Source of the DNA: Butyricimonas sp. Marseille-P3923
GTDB taxonomy: Bacteria > Bacteroidota > Bacteroidia > Bacteroidales > Marinifilaceae
DNA length: 64,000 nt
Direction: 5' to 3'
Assembly: GCF_900184685.1 (NCBI RefSeq)
Contig: NZ_FXXL01000007.1
Span: forward strand, 558,001-622,000
In this document: positions 16,575 to 24,378 of the stretch, piece by piece
Layout: each line of letters begins with the position of its first letter
How positions within the stretch are numbered: position 1 is the stretch's first letter
Program-made: the position numbers and the translations under genes
The notes under the pieces: model-generated
Told to the model about the DNA's origin: nothing
Database searches by the model: none
Seen by the model: the letters and a program-made list of their open reading frames with translations, nothing else

Positions 16575-16956
16575 TAAAATAGATAATAGTATAGATCATC
16601 ATGATCCCTTTGGATTTTTCGTGCGTCAAGGGGATTTTCAGCGAAAATGTTATTACTCGGAGATACTGTGGGTGGAGGCTGACCGATGTTATAGTGATAT
16701 TTACCGGAAGGGAAAATCCCGGATTTCCGTGGTGCACCCGATGGCGTCGGTAGAACAGATGTTGCCGAAAGAGTGGTTTATGCGGATACACCGCAGTTAT
16801 ATCGTGAATCTTCGTTTTGTAGACGGTTTTGTCGGAAACTCGGTATGTATCGGGGAGAAGATGTTACCGATCAGTGCGCCATACAAGGAGAATTTGTATG
16901 CTTATTTTCATTTTTTGGATTCATTGAGAAGGAAAAAATGTGGGAATAAGTCGTGA
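16570..16956 (+). CDS. LytTR-type DNA-binding regulator, stand-alone
   Basis: 128 residues made almost only of a LytTR domain: 'CYYSEILWVEADRCYSDIYRKGK', 'VHPMASVEQMLPKEWFMRIHRSYIVNLRFVDGF' and 'MLPISAPYKENL' are the family signature. There is no receiver domain or membrane segment, so its signal is not evident. It lies 108 bp after the exporter gene and before the holin-like operon. In peptide-secreting systems LytTR regulators often control bacteriocin or quorum genes, so control of the peptide locus is a reasonable inference. An inverted repeat covers its start codon. Confidence 0.85.
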   Translation: MNKIDNSIDHHDPFGFFVRQGDFQRKCYYSEILWVEADRCYSDIYRKGKSRISVVHPMASVEQMLPKEWFMRIHRSYIVNLRFVDGFVGNSVCIGEKMLPISAPYKENLYAYFHFLDSLRRKKCGNKS

Positions 16957-17069
16957 TTATTTGAACAAATAAATAAACCTGTCTTGTGGGATGCCTTGCC
17001 GACAGGTGAGGCATGGGGATGCAATTTCGGATAATCGGGATAATAGTTGGCGAAGCCGGGGTAATAAAG

Positions 17070-17101
17070 TTGGTAAAGGGTGGGTGCGTGGTGTATCTTT
17101 G
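17070..17101 (+). promoter_or_regulatory. Bacteroidota-type promoter for the holin operon
   Basis: TTG at 17070-17072 and TATCTTTG (TAnnTTTG) at 17094-17101, 21 bp apart, 24 bp before the ATG of the holin-like gene. Confidence 0.55.
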
Positions 17102-17125
17102 GGATATAATTAAAAAATATAGAGT

Positions 17126-17497
17126 ATGGGAGTATTGCAAAACGTGATTCGGGAACTGGGGAATATCGTGAATCGCCTGTCGGTTTCCTCGAAAGAAAAA
17201 CAGAAGATACAAGAGGAGATTCAATCTCTGGTGTATCGTTACAAAAGTGAGCTGGTGCGTGAACAGTCGGCGGCGGTGGGTGACGAGATGCGGGGAAATT
17301 GGTTACAACGGTCGTGGCGCCCGATCGTGATGCTGGTGCTCACGTTGTTGGTAGTGCTGGGAGTATTCACGGGATCGCCCATGTTGTCCGACAGTTCCCG
17401 CTTTTGGGATTTACTGGAGATCGGGGTAGGCGGGTACGTGATCGGGAGAAGCGGGGAACAGATTACCGGTAGCCTGTTGTCCCGGAAACGGAAATGA
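17126..17497 (+). CDS. Three-TM-type holin family protein
   Basis: 123 residues. The N-terminal half is a charged helix ('SSKEKQKIQEEIQSLVYRYKSEL'); after 'WLQRSWRPIVMLVLTLLVVLGVF' there are two hydrophobic segments, the second 'LLEIGVGGYVIGRSGEQI'. This matches the '3TM holin' family found in phages and gene transfer agents. Holins make inner-membrane holes that let an endolysin reach the wall. The next gene is an amidase, which completes a lysis-like pair. With two DUF6266-like proteins downstream this may be a domesticated phage cassette. Confidence 0.75.
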   Translation: MGVLQNVIRELGNIVNRLSVSSKEKQKIQEEIQSLVYRYKSELVREQSAAVGDEMRGNWLQRSWRPIVMLVLTLLVVLGVFTGSPMLSDSSRFWDLLEIGVGGYVIGRSGEQITGSLLSRKRK

Positions 17498-17541
17498 AAT
17501 GCCGGGCGGGAGTTGTTGTTTTATCTAAAATTTTATCTGTT

Positions 17542-18129
17542 ATGGAAATTATTGACAATTTGTTGTTCGGGGATAACGTGAAGTATTTACGGTGTTCAAA
17601 ATGTAACGTGAAGTTATCACGTGTAGACACGATCGTGCTACATGGTACGGGTGGTGCTGATGCTGTTTCATCTGTTCTTTACCTGTGCAGACCGGACACG
17701 GGAGTATCGGCTCACGCAGTGATCGGTCGGGACGGGGAGATATTCCAGTTACTGCCTTTTGACTTGAAAGCGTGGCACGCGGGGAAGAGCTACCATGCCG
17801 GAAGAGTGAACTTGAATGATTGTTCGATCGGCATAGAGTTGGATAACGCCGGGGAGTTGCAACGGGTGGGCGACAGGTATTACTCGTATTTCGGGCGGGA
17901 ATATTCTCCCGAGCAGGTGTACACGACCGAGATAGAAGGGAGAGCGAGGTACTGGCATCTGTTTACCGAGGGGCAGTTTAAAATTCTGGAAGAGGTTTGT
18001 CGCTTGCTAAAAGAGAGGTATAGGATTAAATATCTCGTGAGGCATTCGGATATCACTTCACGAAAGGTAGACCCGGGACCGGCTTTCCCTTTTGGCGAGT
18101 TGAAAAAGAAATTAGGTTTTACATATTAA
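17542..18129 (+). CDS. N-acetylmuramoyl-L-alanine amidase (amidase_2, T7 lysozyme-like)
   Basis: 195 residues from 'MEIIDNLL'; the longer frame overlaps the holin gene and adds an unlikely tail. The zinc ligands are visible: His in 'TIVLHGTGG', His in 'LVRHSDITSRKVDPGPAF' and the following Asp. 'SAHAVIGRDGEIFQLLPFDLKAWHAGKS' is the family core. The enzyme would cut the bond between the sugar backbone and the stem peptide of peptidoglycan. There is no signal peptide, so it depends on a holin-like partner, the gene just upstream. Confidence 0.88.
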   Translation: MEIIDNLLFGDNVKYLRCSKCNVKLSRVDTIVLHGTGGADAVSSVLYLCRPDTGVSAHAVIGRDGEIFQLLPFDLKAWHAGKSYHAGRVNLNDCSIGIELDNAGELQRVGDRYYSYFGREYSPEQVYTTEIEGRARYWHLFTEGQFKILEEVCRLLKERYRIKYLVRHSDITSRKVDPGPAFPFGELKKKLGFTY

Positions 18130-18142
18130 AAAGGAGGTAGTT

Positions 18143-18766
18143 ATGGCTCGTTATCAGTCAAAAGGATTCAATCGTTTCTCGGGACGGGTGGGGAACGTTA
18201 TTTATTACAAGATGAGAGGGGAGTTTTACGCGAGAGCCTCCCCAGCAGAAGTAAAAGATTGTCGCTCGGAATTGCAATTATACTACCGGGAAAGAATGCG
18301 GGGAACTGCCACCTTTTACGGGGTTGTCCGACAGACATTGCTGGCTCTCGTGTGGCAGGCAGTAGGGCAGAGAAAGAACCGATCGGCGTATAATCTTTTC
18401 GTGCAGGCTAATATCCGGGCGTTTAACGGGACTGCATTGCTGTATGATCTGGTACGTTTCAGCTTGGGAAGTTTGGGTTTGCCCCATGATTTACAAGCGT
18501 GCCGGGAGGGTGATAAGGTTCGGTTGACGTGGAGGAATGAGAAGATGTTGAGCGATGAGCGGCTGGCAGACGAATTGTGGTGCGTGGTGATGACGGAGGA
18601 CAAGGATTTTCGGATTATCGAACCGGGAGAAACCGGGGCGACCCGGGAGAATGAAATTGCCGAAGTAGAACTCACGACCGAGGAGAGGGGGAAGGTGCAT
18701 TTTTATTGTTTCTTCGGGTCAGCGGGGAGAGATGATTTCTCGGAGAATTTACATTTCGTGTTATGA
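18143..18766 (+). CDS. DUF6266-like protein (first of two)
   Basis: 207 residues, 13 bp after the amidase. The N-terminus 'KGFNRFSGRVGNVIYYKMRGEFYARAS' and the following basic helical part ('YRERMRGTATFYGVVRQTL') resemble the DUF6266 family of Bacteroidota, whose function is unknown (recalled). The C-terminal half is beta-rich, like an Ig-fold ('KVRLTWRNEKML', 'WCVVMTEDKDF'). It has no signal peptide or membrane segment. It shares layout with the next gene. Confidence 0.65.
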   Translation: MARYQSKGFNRFSGRVGNVIYYKMRGEFYARASPAEVKDCRSELQLYYRERMRGTATFYGVVRQTLLALVWQAVGQRKNRSAYNLFVQANIRAFNGTALLYDLVRFSLGSLGLPHDLQACREGDKVRLTWRNEKMLSDERLADELWCVVMTEDKDFRIIEPGETGATRENEIAEVELTTEERGKVHFYCFFGSAGRDDFSENLHFVL

Positions 18767-18795
18767 ATATATGTTTTATTTTAAAATTTGAGATT

Positions 18796-19434
18796 ATGGC
18801 ATTATTTAAATCATTTTTGTTGGGAGACGTGAGAAAATCAGTGGCTAACGTGACGATGTATGCCGGGGCGAACGGGTACAGTATCGCGCGAGGCAAGAGA
18901 AACACGGTGCGCAACCCGCGGACGCCCGCGCAATTGACGCAACGGGCGAAGTTGAAGGCACTGGAAGAGGTTTCCCGGTATTTTGCCCCGGCGGCAGCCC
19001 TTGGTTTCCCGGGACGCAAGGGAGGAAGCACGTTCTATAACGCGTTCGTGTCATCGAACATGGCGGCAGTAACCGTGGACGAGAATTACGAGCCCACGAT
19101 TGATTTCGAAAAACTCAAGTGTGCCGCCGGTTCTTTGCAAAACGGTAAAGTGACTATCACGGTGGACGAGGAGAACGGCAAGGTGATGGTTTCACAGGAG
19201 GCTCAAACTCGGTGGAACACGGTAGCTAACCCGACGGACGTGTTGCACGTGGTGATTTACGAGAAGACCAAGAAGGAGATGATCGTGGAACCTTGCAGGA
19301 ACCGCAAGGAAGCAGGCTCAACATCGATCGCGCTGGACGAGGGATGGAGTAAAGAGAATCTCGTGTTTTACGCTTTCATGTTGTCGAAGGACAAGCGAAA
19401 GGCGTCGAATAGCGTGACGGTTCGACCGGAATAG
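18796..19434 (+). CDS. DUF6266-like protein (second of two)
   Basis: 212 residues from 'MALFKSFLLGDVRKS'; an ATG 33 bp upstream gives an odd N-terminus. The region 'NGYSIARGKRNTVRNPRTPAQLTQRAKLKAL' is the most recognisable DUF6266-like block, and the C-terminal half is beta-rich as in the previous protein. Higher G+C than its neighbours is seen in the middle. Function unknown. Ends the holin/amidase cassette, before a hairpin terminator. Confidence 0.7.
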   Translation: MALFKSFLLGDVRKSVANVTMYAGANGYSIARGKRNTVRNPRTPAQLTQRAKLKALEEVSRYFAPAAALGFPGRKGGSTFYNAFVSSNMAAVTVDENYEPTIDFEKLKCAAGSLQNGKVTITVDEENGKVMVSQEAQTRWNTVANPTDVLHVVIYEKTKKEMIVEPCRNRKEAGSTSIALDEGWSKENLVFYAFMLSKDKRKASNSVTVRPE

Positions 19435-19440
19435 AGTTTT

Positions 19441-19468
19441 TTCCCGCGAGTCGAGAGGCTCGCGGGAA
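19441..19468 (+). terminator. Hairpin terminator after the DUF6266 genes
   Basis: Perfect 10-bp stem TTCCCGCGAG / CTCGCGGGAA with an 8-base loop. A T-run precedes it and AATTT follows. Confidence 0.65.
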
Positions 19469-19531
19469 TTTACGATTTATGATTCTGGGATTCTAAGATT
19501 TTGATATTTCGTTATTTTTCAGTGCATTTTG

Positions 19532-19563
19532 TTTGTCGGGGTTAATATTTATTTGTACTTTTG
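19532..19563 (+). promoter_or_regulatory. Bacteroidota-type promoter for rpsA
   Basis: TTTG at 19532-19535 and TACTTTTG (TAnnTTTG) at 19556-19563 with 20 bp between, leaving a leader of about 50 bases before the rpsA ATG. Confidence 0.75.
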
Positions 19564-19619
19564 CGCCCGTATTAGAAAAATATAATGTCTAATTTATTAG
19601 AGGACAAGCATTTATTATT

Positions 19620-21485
19620 ATGACTGAAGAACAAAAAGAAATGCAAGTGGAACTTGCACAAGAAGAAACCAAGAAAGCTGCTCCGGTAGCAACTACAAGT
19701 GCCGAGGCTGATGACAATTTCGATTGGGAAGCCTACGCGAATGATGATGTAATCCCCGCGTCTGAAAAAGAAGAATTAGTGAACAGGTATGCTGAAACTC
19801 TTTCATCAGTAGTTGAGAAAGAAGTTGTTGAAGGTACTGTTATCTCAATGAACAAGAGAGAAGTCGTTGTAAACATCGGTTACAAGTCAGACGGTATCAT
19901 TTCATTGAATGAATTCCGTTACGATCCGGAATTGAAAGTGGGGGATAAAGTAGAAGTTTACGTTGAGACTCAAGAAGACAAAAAAGGTCAGTTGACTCTT
20001 TCTCACAAGAAAGCAAGAGCTTTGCGTAGCTGGGATCGTGTTAATGCTGCGTTGGAAAACGACGAGATTATCAAAGGATTTGTTAAATGTCGCACGAAGG
20101 GCGGTATGATCGTTGATGTATTCGGTATCGAGGCATTCTTACCGGGTTCTCAGATCGATGTTAAGCCGATTCGTGACTATGATATTTATGTTGGGAAAAC
20201 GATGGAATTCAAGGTGGTTAAAATCAACCAAGAGTTCAAAAACGTTGTTGTATCTCACAAGGCTCTTATCGAGGCTGAGTTGGAACAACAGAAGAAAGAC
20301 ATCATCTCCAAACTTGAAAAAGGACAGGTACTTGAAGGTACCGTTAAGAATATCACTTCTTACGGGGTATTCATCGACTTGGGTGGCGTAGACGGATTGA
20401 TCCACATTACCGACCTTTCTTGGGGTCGCGTAAATCATCCGAACGAGATCGTGGAATTAGACCAGAAGTTGAACGTTGTTATTCTTGACTTCGATGACGA
20501 GAAGAAACGTATCGCTCTCGGTTTGAAACAATTGACTCCGCACCCGTGGGATGCTTTGAGCGCAGACTTGAAGGTTGGCGATCGCGTGAAAGGTAAAGTA
20601 GTTGTTATGGCTGATTATGGTGCTTTCGTTGAGATTGCCCCGGGCGTTGAAGGTTTAATTCACGTTTCAGAGATGTCATGGTCACAACATTTGCGTTCCG
20701 CTCAAGATTTCATGAAAGTAGGAGATGAGGTAGAGGCTGTAGTTCTTACCTTGGATCGTGACGAGAGAAAGATGTCTTTGGGTATCAAGCAATTGAAAAA
20801 CGACCCGTGGCAAAATATCGAAGAGAAGTATGCTGTTGGCACGAAACATAAAGCTATCGTGCGTAACTTCACGAACTTCGGAGTATTCGTTGAGATCGAG
20901 GAAGGTGTTGACGGTTTGATCCACATCTCTGATTTGTCTTGGACGAAGAAAGTGAAACACCCGGCTGAGTTTACCCAGATTGGAGCCGATATCGATGTAG
21001 TTGTTCTTGAAATTGACAAGGATAACAGAAGATTGAGCTTAGGTCACAAGCAATTGGAAGAGAATCCTTGGGATGTATTCGAAACCATCTTCACGGTTGA
21101 TTCTATCCACGAAGGTACGATTACCGAAATCTTCGATAAGGGTGCCGTTATCGCGTTGCCTTATGGCGTAGAAGGATTCGCAACTCCTCGCCACTTGGTA
21201 AAAGAAGACGGTTCTCAGGCTAAGGTTGACGAGAAATTGCCGTTCAAGGTGATCGAATTCAACAAGGGTGCCAAGAGAATCATTCTTTCTCACTCTCGTA
21301 TTTTCGAAGACGAGCAGAAAGCTACCGATAACGCGAAGAAGAAAGATGAGGCTAGCGCAACTAAAAAAGCAGTGAAGAAAGTGAAAGAGAAACTGGAGAA
21401 AACCACTTTGGGTGACATCACCGAGTTGGCTGCTTTGAAAGACCAAATGGAAGCTAGAGAAGAAGAAGAAAAGAATAATAACTAG
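19620..21485 (+). CDS. rpsA: 30S ribosomal protein S1
   Basis: 621 residues. After an acidic, alanine-rich N-terminus (about 60 residues) there are six S1 RNA-binding domains; repeated blocks such as 'GVFIDLGGVDGLIHITDLSW', 'GAFVEIAPGVEGLIHVSEMSW' and 'GVFVEIEEGVDGLIHISDLSW' mark domains 3-5. The C-terminal 60 residues are Lys/Glu-rich. S1 binds mRNA on the small subunit and helps initiation, which matters in Bacteroidota because most genes lack a Shine-Dalgarno site. Codon use is more optimised than in neighbouring genes. The stop shares its last base with the rnz start. Confidence 0.97.
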   Translation: MTEEQKEMQVELAQEETKKAAPVATTSAEADDNFDWEAYANDDVIPASEKEELVNRYAETLSSVVEKEVVEGTVISMNKREVVVNIGYKSDGIISLNEFRYDPELKVGDKVEVYVETQEDKKGQLTLSHKKARALRSWDRVNAALENDEIIKGFVKCRTKGGMIVDVFGIEAFLPGSQIDVKPIRDYDIYVGKTMEFKVVKINQEFKNVVVSHKALIEAELEQQKKDIISKLEKGQVLEGTVKNITSYGVFIDLGGVDGLIHITDLSWGRVNHPNEIVELDQKLNVVILDFDDEKKRIALGLKQLTPHPWDALSADLKVGDRVKGKVVVMADYGAFVEIAPGVEGLIHVSEMSWSQHLRSAQDFMKVGDEVEAVVLTLDRDERKMSLGIKQLKNDPWQNIEEKYAVGTKHKAIVRNFTNFGVFVEIEEGVDGLIHISDLSWTKKVKHPAEFTQIGADIDVVVLEIDKDNRRLSLGHKQLEENPWDVFETIFTVDSIHEGTITEIFDKGAVIALPYGVEGFATPRHLVKEDGSQAKVDEKLPFKVIEFNKGAKRIILSHSRIFEDEQKATDNAKKKDEASATKKAVKKVKEKLEKTTLGDITELAALKDQMEAREEEEKNNN

Positions 21486-22417
21486 TGAAGTTTGAGCTAA
21501 CTATATTAGGGTGCGGTTCTGCCGTACCCACGCTTCAACGAAATGCTGCCGCTCAAGTGCTTAATGTACTTGAGCGGTACTTTCTTATTGACTGCGGAGA
21601 GGGAACCCAGCAGCAATTGCGGCGTTTTAAGGTGCCGTATAACAAGATCAATCATATTTTTATTTCCCATTTGCACGGGGATCACTTTTTCGGTCTGATC
21701 GGTTTGTTGTCCAGTCTTTCTTTGCAGGACAGGAAAGCCGAATTGCACGTTTACTCGGACAAGCGTTTGCAAGAGATTATCGAGTTTCAGTTGAAAGTGA
21801 TGAATACCCGTTTGAATTTTCCCTTGATTTTTCATCATTTGGAACGGGAACCCGCTTTGATTTATGAAGACAAAGCGTTGACCGTGCGTACTTTTCCTTT
21901 GAAGCATCGTTATGATGCTCCCGTGACAGGTTTTTTGTTTACCGAGAAAGAACGGGAAAGAACGATTCGCCGGGATATGACGGATGCTTTCCAAGTGCCG
22001 GTGGCTTTCATGCACCGGCTGAAAAAGGGCGAGGATTTCGTGACTCCCGATGGAGAGGTAATCGCTAATTGCCGCTTGACGATGGCTCCGCCTGCCGTCC
22101 GATCTTACGCTTACATGACTGACACGTTGTTCCGGGAGTGTTTTGCCGAACACGTGAAAGGTGTGGATTTACTTTATCATGAATCCACTTACGGGAACGA
22201 GTTTGAAGATTTAGCTAAAGAAACATTCCACAGTACCGCGGGGCAAGCGGCGCGAATGGCTCTACTTGCCGAAGCAAAGCACCTCCTGCTGGGACATTTT
22301 TCATCCCGTTATCCCGATCCTACCCCTTTGTTGAAACAAGCCCGGGAGATTTTCCCGAACACGGATTTGTGTTATGACGGGGCTGTATTCGAGTTACCCG
22401 TGGCGAAACGAGGGTAA
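21485..22417 (+). CDS. rnz: Ribonuclease Z
   Basis: 310 residues starting at a GTG that overlaps the rpsA stop by one base. The metallo-beta-lactamase metal site is 'HLHGDH' in 'IFISHLHGDHFFGLIGLL'. Further ligands are seen in 'FPLKHRYDAP', 'YMTDT' and 'LGHFSSRY'. RNase Z cuts the 3' trailer from precursor tRNA. Length fits the family (about 305). It should be translated coupled to rpsA. Confidence 0.95.
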   Translation: MKFELTILGCGSAVPTLQRNAAAQVLNVLERYFLIDCGEGTQQQLRRFKVPYNKINHIFISHLHGDHFFGLIGLLSSLSLQDRKAELHVYSDKRLQEIIEFQLKVMNTRLNFPLIFHHLEREPALIYEDKALTVRTFPLKHRYDAPVTGFLFTEKERERTIRRDMTDAFQVPVAFMHRLKKGEDFVTPDGEVIANCRLTMAPPAVRSYAYMTDTLFRECFAEHVKGVDLLYHESTYGNEFEDLAKETFHSTAGQAARMALLAEAKHLLLGHFSSRYPDPTPLLKQAREIFPNTDLCYDGAVFELPVAKRG

Positions 22418-22454
22418 GGCTGGAAATGTTTTTCATGATAATTGATTTGTTCGG

Positions 22455-22484
22455 TTTGGATTTTGATGTTATTTCGTATATTTG
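22455..22484 (+). promoter_or_regulatory. Bacteroidota-type promoter for the ECF sigma gene
   Basis: TTTG at 22455-22458 and TATATTTG (TAnnTTTG) at 22477-22484 with an 18-bp gap, about 26 bp before the ATG. Confidence 0.65.
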
Positions 22485-22510
22485 TCCTAATGGTGTGAAA
22501 TTTGGGCAGC

Positions 22511-23062
22511 ATGATAGATGAAGAGTTGATTTTATCCGGAGTGAATCGTAAAAATGAAAAGGCTTGGGCAAGTCTTTATGAGCATTTTTATGCGGCATTG
22601 TGTGTGTACGTGAACCGGATATTGAAGGGATCGGAGAGTACAGAAGATTTAGTACAAGAAGTTTTTATCGCCATTTGGAGTTCGGATAAGAAATTCGAAT
22701 CTTTGCAGGATTTGACCCGTTATTTGTACAGGGCATGTTATAATAACGCATTGGTGTTTGTACGGAATAATCAGATTCATGATACGATTTTGAATTCGAT
22801 AGGAGCAACGGAAGAGTCGACCGTTGATGATGTATATGCTTTGACTGTTCGGGAAGAGGTTACAAGGCAATTATATATGTATATCGAACAGTTGCCGCCG
22901 GAACAGAAAAAAGTGATTCTAATGAGTATCGAGGGATATTCGTGGGATGAGATCGCGGAAAAATTAGGGATAAGTGTAAATACCGTGAAAACGCATAAAA
23001 GTCGTGGTTTCAAGTCGTTGCGTTCAAAACTTCAAGATTCTGTCTGTCTTTTTTTAATTTAA
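22511..23062 (+). CDS. ECF RNA polymerase sigma factor (FecI-like)
   Basis: 183 residues from the ATG; a TTG nine bases upstream is less likely. Region 2 is seen in 'STEDLVQEVFIAIWSSDKKFESLQDLTRYLYRACYNNA', region 4 in 'LPPEQKKVILMSIEGYSWDEIAEKLGISVNTVKTHKSRG'. It directly precedes a FecR anti-sigma factor and a SusC receptor with an STN domain, the standard trans-envelope signalling set: substrate binding at the receptor frees the sigma factor, which turns on the downstream operon. Confidence 0.93.
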   Translation: MIDEELILSGVNRKNEKAWASLYEHFYAALCVYVNRILKGSESTEDLVQEVFIAIWSSDKKFESLQDLTRYLYRACYNNALVFVRNNQIHDTILNSIGATEESTVDDVYALTVREEVTRQLYMYIEQLPPEQKKVILMSIEGYSWDEIAEKLGISVNTVKTHKSRGFKSLRSKLQDSVCLFLI

Positions 23063-23101
23063 TTGGAAAAAAATGGCTGGTCATGTCATCTGAAATCGAG
23101 A

Positions 23102-23126
23102 GTTATGTATTATAGAGATACATAAC
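23102..23126 (+). promoter_or_regulatory. Hairpin between sigma and anti-sigma genes
   Basis: Perfect 9-bp inverted repeat GTTATGTAT / ATACATAAC with a 7-base loop, 40 bp after the sigma stop and 14 bp before the fecR ATG. There is no T-run, so it may be an operator or an mRNA processing hairpin. Confidence 0.4.
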
Positions 23127-23139
23127 GAGATGATAACAG

Positions 23140-24300
23140 ATGATGATGAAGAAAAATATATATGATGATGCTTCTTTGATTAGAAAATCTTTGCTGGAAG
23201 ATTTGGAAGAAGGAGAGCAAAAGGAGTTGGGACAATTGCTGGATAATCCGGAAATGCAAGAGGTGTACGGGCAATTAAGTGATCCCGTGTATCTGAAAAA
23301 GCAGTTTGTCGAATACGAGAATTATTCCGGTAAGAAAGGGTATACTGTTTTTAAAGAGAAGATAAATCGAGCCAGAAGAGTCAGAATGATCCGTTGGGGA
23401 GCGGCTGTCGCTGCCGTGTGGGTGATTGCTTTAGGTATCATGTTGTGGATGACATCGGGTGAGAAGAATGGTGACGAGAAAGGATTGCCTGTTGCTTCGA
23501 ATATTATCCCGGCCGGAGAGAAACGGGCTAGATTGACGTTGGCAGACGGGAGTGCCGTAATGATAGCGGAAACAAGTACACGGGTGTTGAAAGAAAAAGG
23601 AGCCCGTATTGAATACAAGAACGGGGAGATTTTTTATAATACAGAAATAAAAACCACGGAGATCGTTTATAACGAGTTAGAGGTTCCAAGGGGCGGAGAG
23701 TGTATTATTACGTTGGATGACGGAACAAAGGTATGGGTTAACGCGGAAACCAAGCTTAAATATCCGGTGTCTTTTGCTGGCGAACAACGGGAGGTTATCT
23801 TGGAAGGGGAAGCTTTTTTTGAAGTAGCGAAAGACAAGAAACCTTTTATCGTGAAGACTTCTTTTGGGGACGTGAGGGTTTTAGGTACCGCATTCGGGAT
23901 AAATGCCTATGTCGACCAGCCGGAAGGTTATACCACGTTGGTAAGAGGAAAGGTAAGTGTGACGGCAGGAGCAGGTGAACCGTTGGTTATTCAGCCCGGG
24001 GAGCAGGTGGTATCGTCTAAGGACGGGAAAACGCGGAAACAGGAGGTGAACGTGGACGAATTCGTAGGGTGGAAAGACGGGATATACGTGTTCCGGGATA
24101 AAAAACTGGTTGATATTATGAATACCTTGGAGAGATGGTATAATATATCCGTTCTTTTTGAAGATAAAAGTCTGAAAAGCCTGTTATTTACAGGTAATTT
24201 GAAACGTTATGATGATATTAATGTATTTTTCGACGCTTTATCCCGCACGGGGGATTTGAAGTATCGGGTGGAAAGAAATCACGTGATTTTATATAAATAA
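23140..24300 (+). CDS. FecR-type anti-sigma factor
   Basis: 386 residues. A short cytoplasmic part (1-85), one membrane segment ('AAVAAVWVIALGIMLWM', about 90-107) and a periplasmic FecR domain ('VPRGGECIITLDDGTKVWVNAETKLKYPV', 'LEGEAFFEVAKDKKPFIVKT', 'VRVLGTAFGINAY'), ending in a DUF4974-like domain ('MNTLERWYNISVLFEDKSL'). It would hold the adjacent sigma factor inactive until the SusC-type receptor's STN domain signals. Three ATG codons occur in a row at the start; the first is used here. Confidence 0.92.
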   Translation: MMMKKNIYDDASLIRKSLLEDLEEGEQKELGQLLDNPEMQEVYGQLSDPVYLKKQFVEYENYSGKKGYTVFKEKINRARRVRMIRWGAAVAAVWVIALGIMLWMTSGEKNGDEKGLPVASNIIPAGEKRARLTLADGSAVMIAETSTRVLKEKGARIEYKNGEIFYNTEIKTTEIVYNELEVPRGGECIITLDDGTKVWVNAETKLKYPVSFAGEQREVILEGEAFFEVAKDKKPFIVKTSFGDVRVLGTAFGINAYVDQPEGYTTLVRGKVSVTAGAGEPLVIQPGEQVVSSKDGKTRKQEVNVDEFVGWKDGIYVFRDKKLVDIMNTLERWYNISVLFEDKSLKSLLFTGNLKRYDDINVFFDALSRTGDLKYRVERNHVILYK

Positions 24301-24378
24301 ACTAAAACGAGATAACGGACGACAAATTTCTCAGGTTCGCAGCCCATTATCTCATCTTAACAAGTAATTTACAAATAT

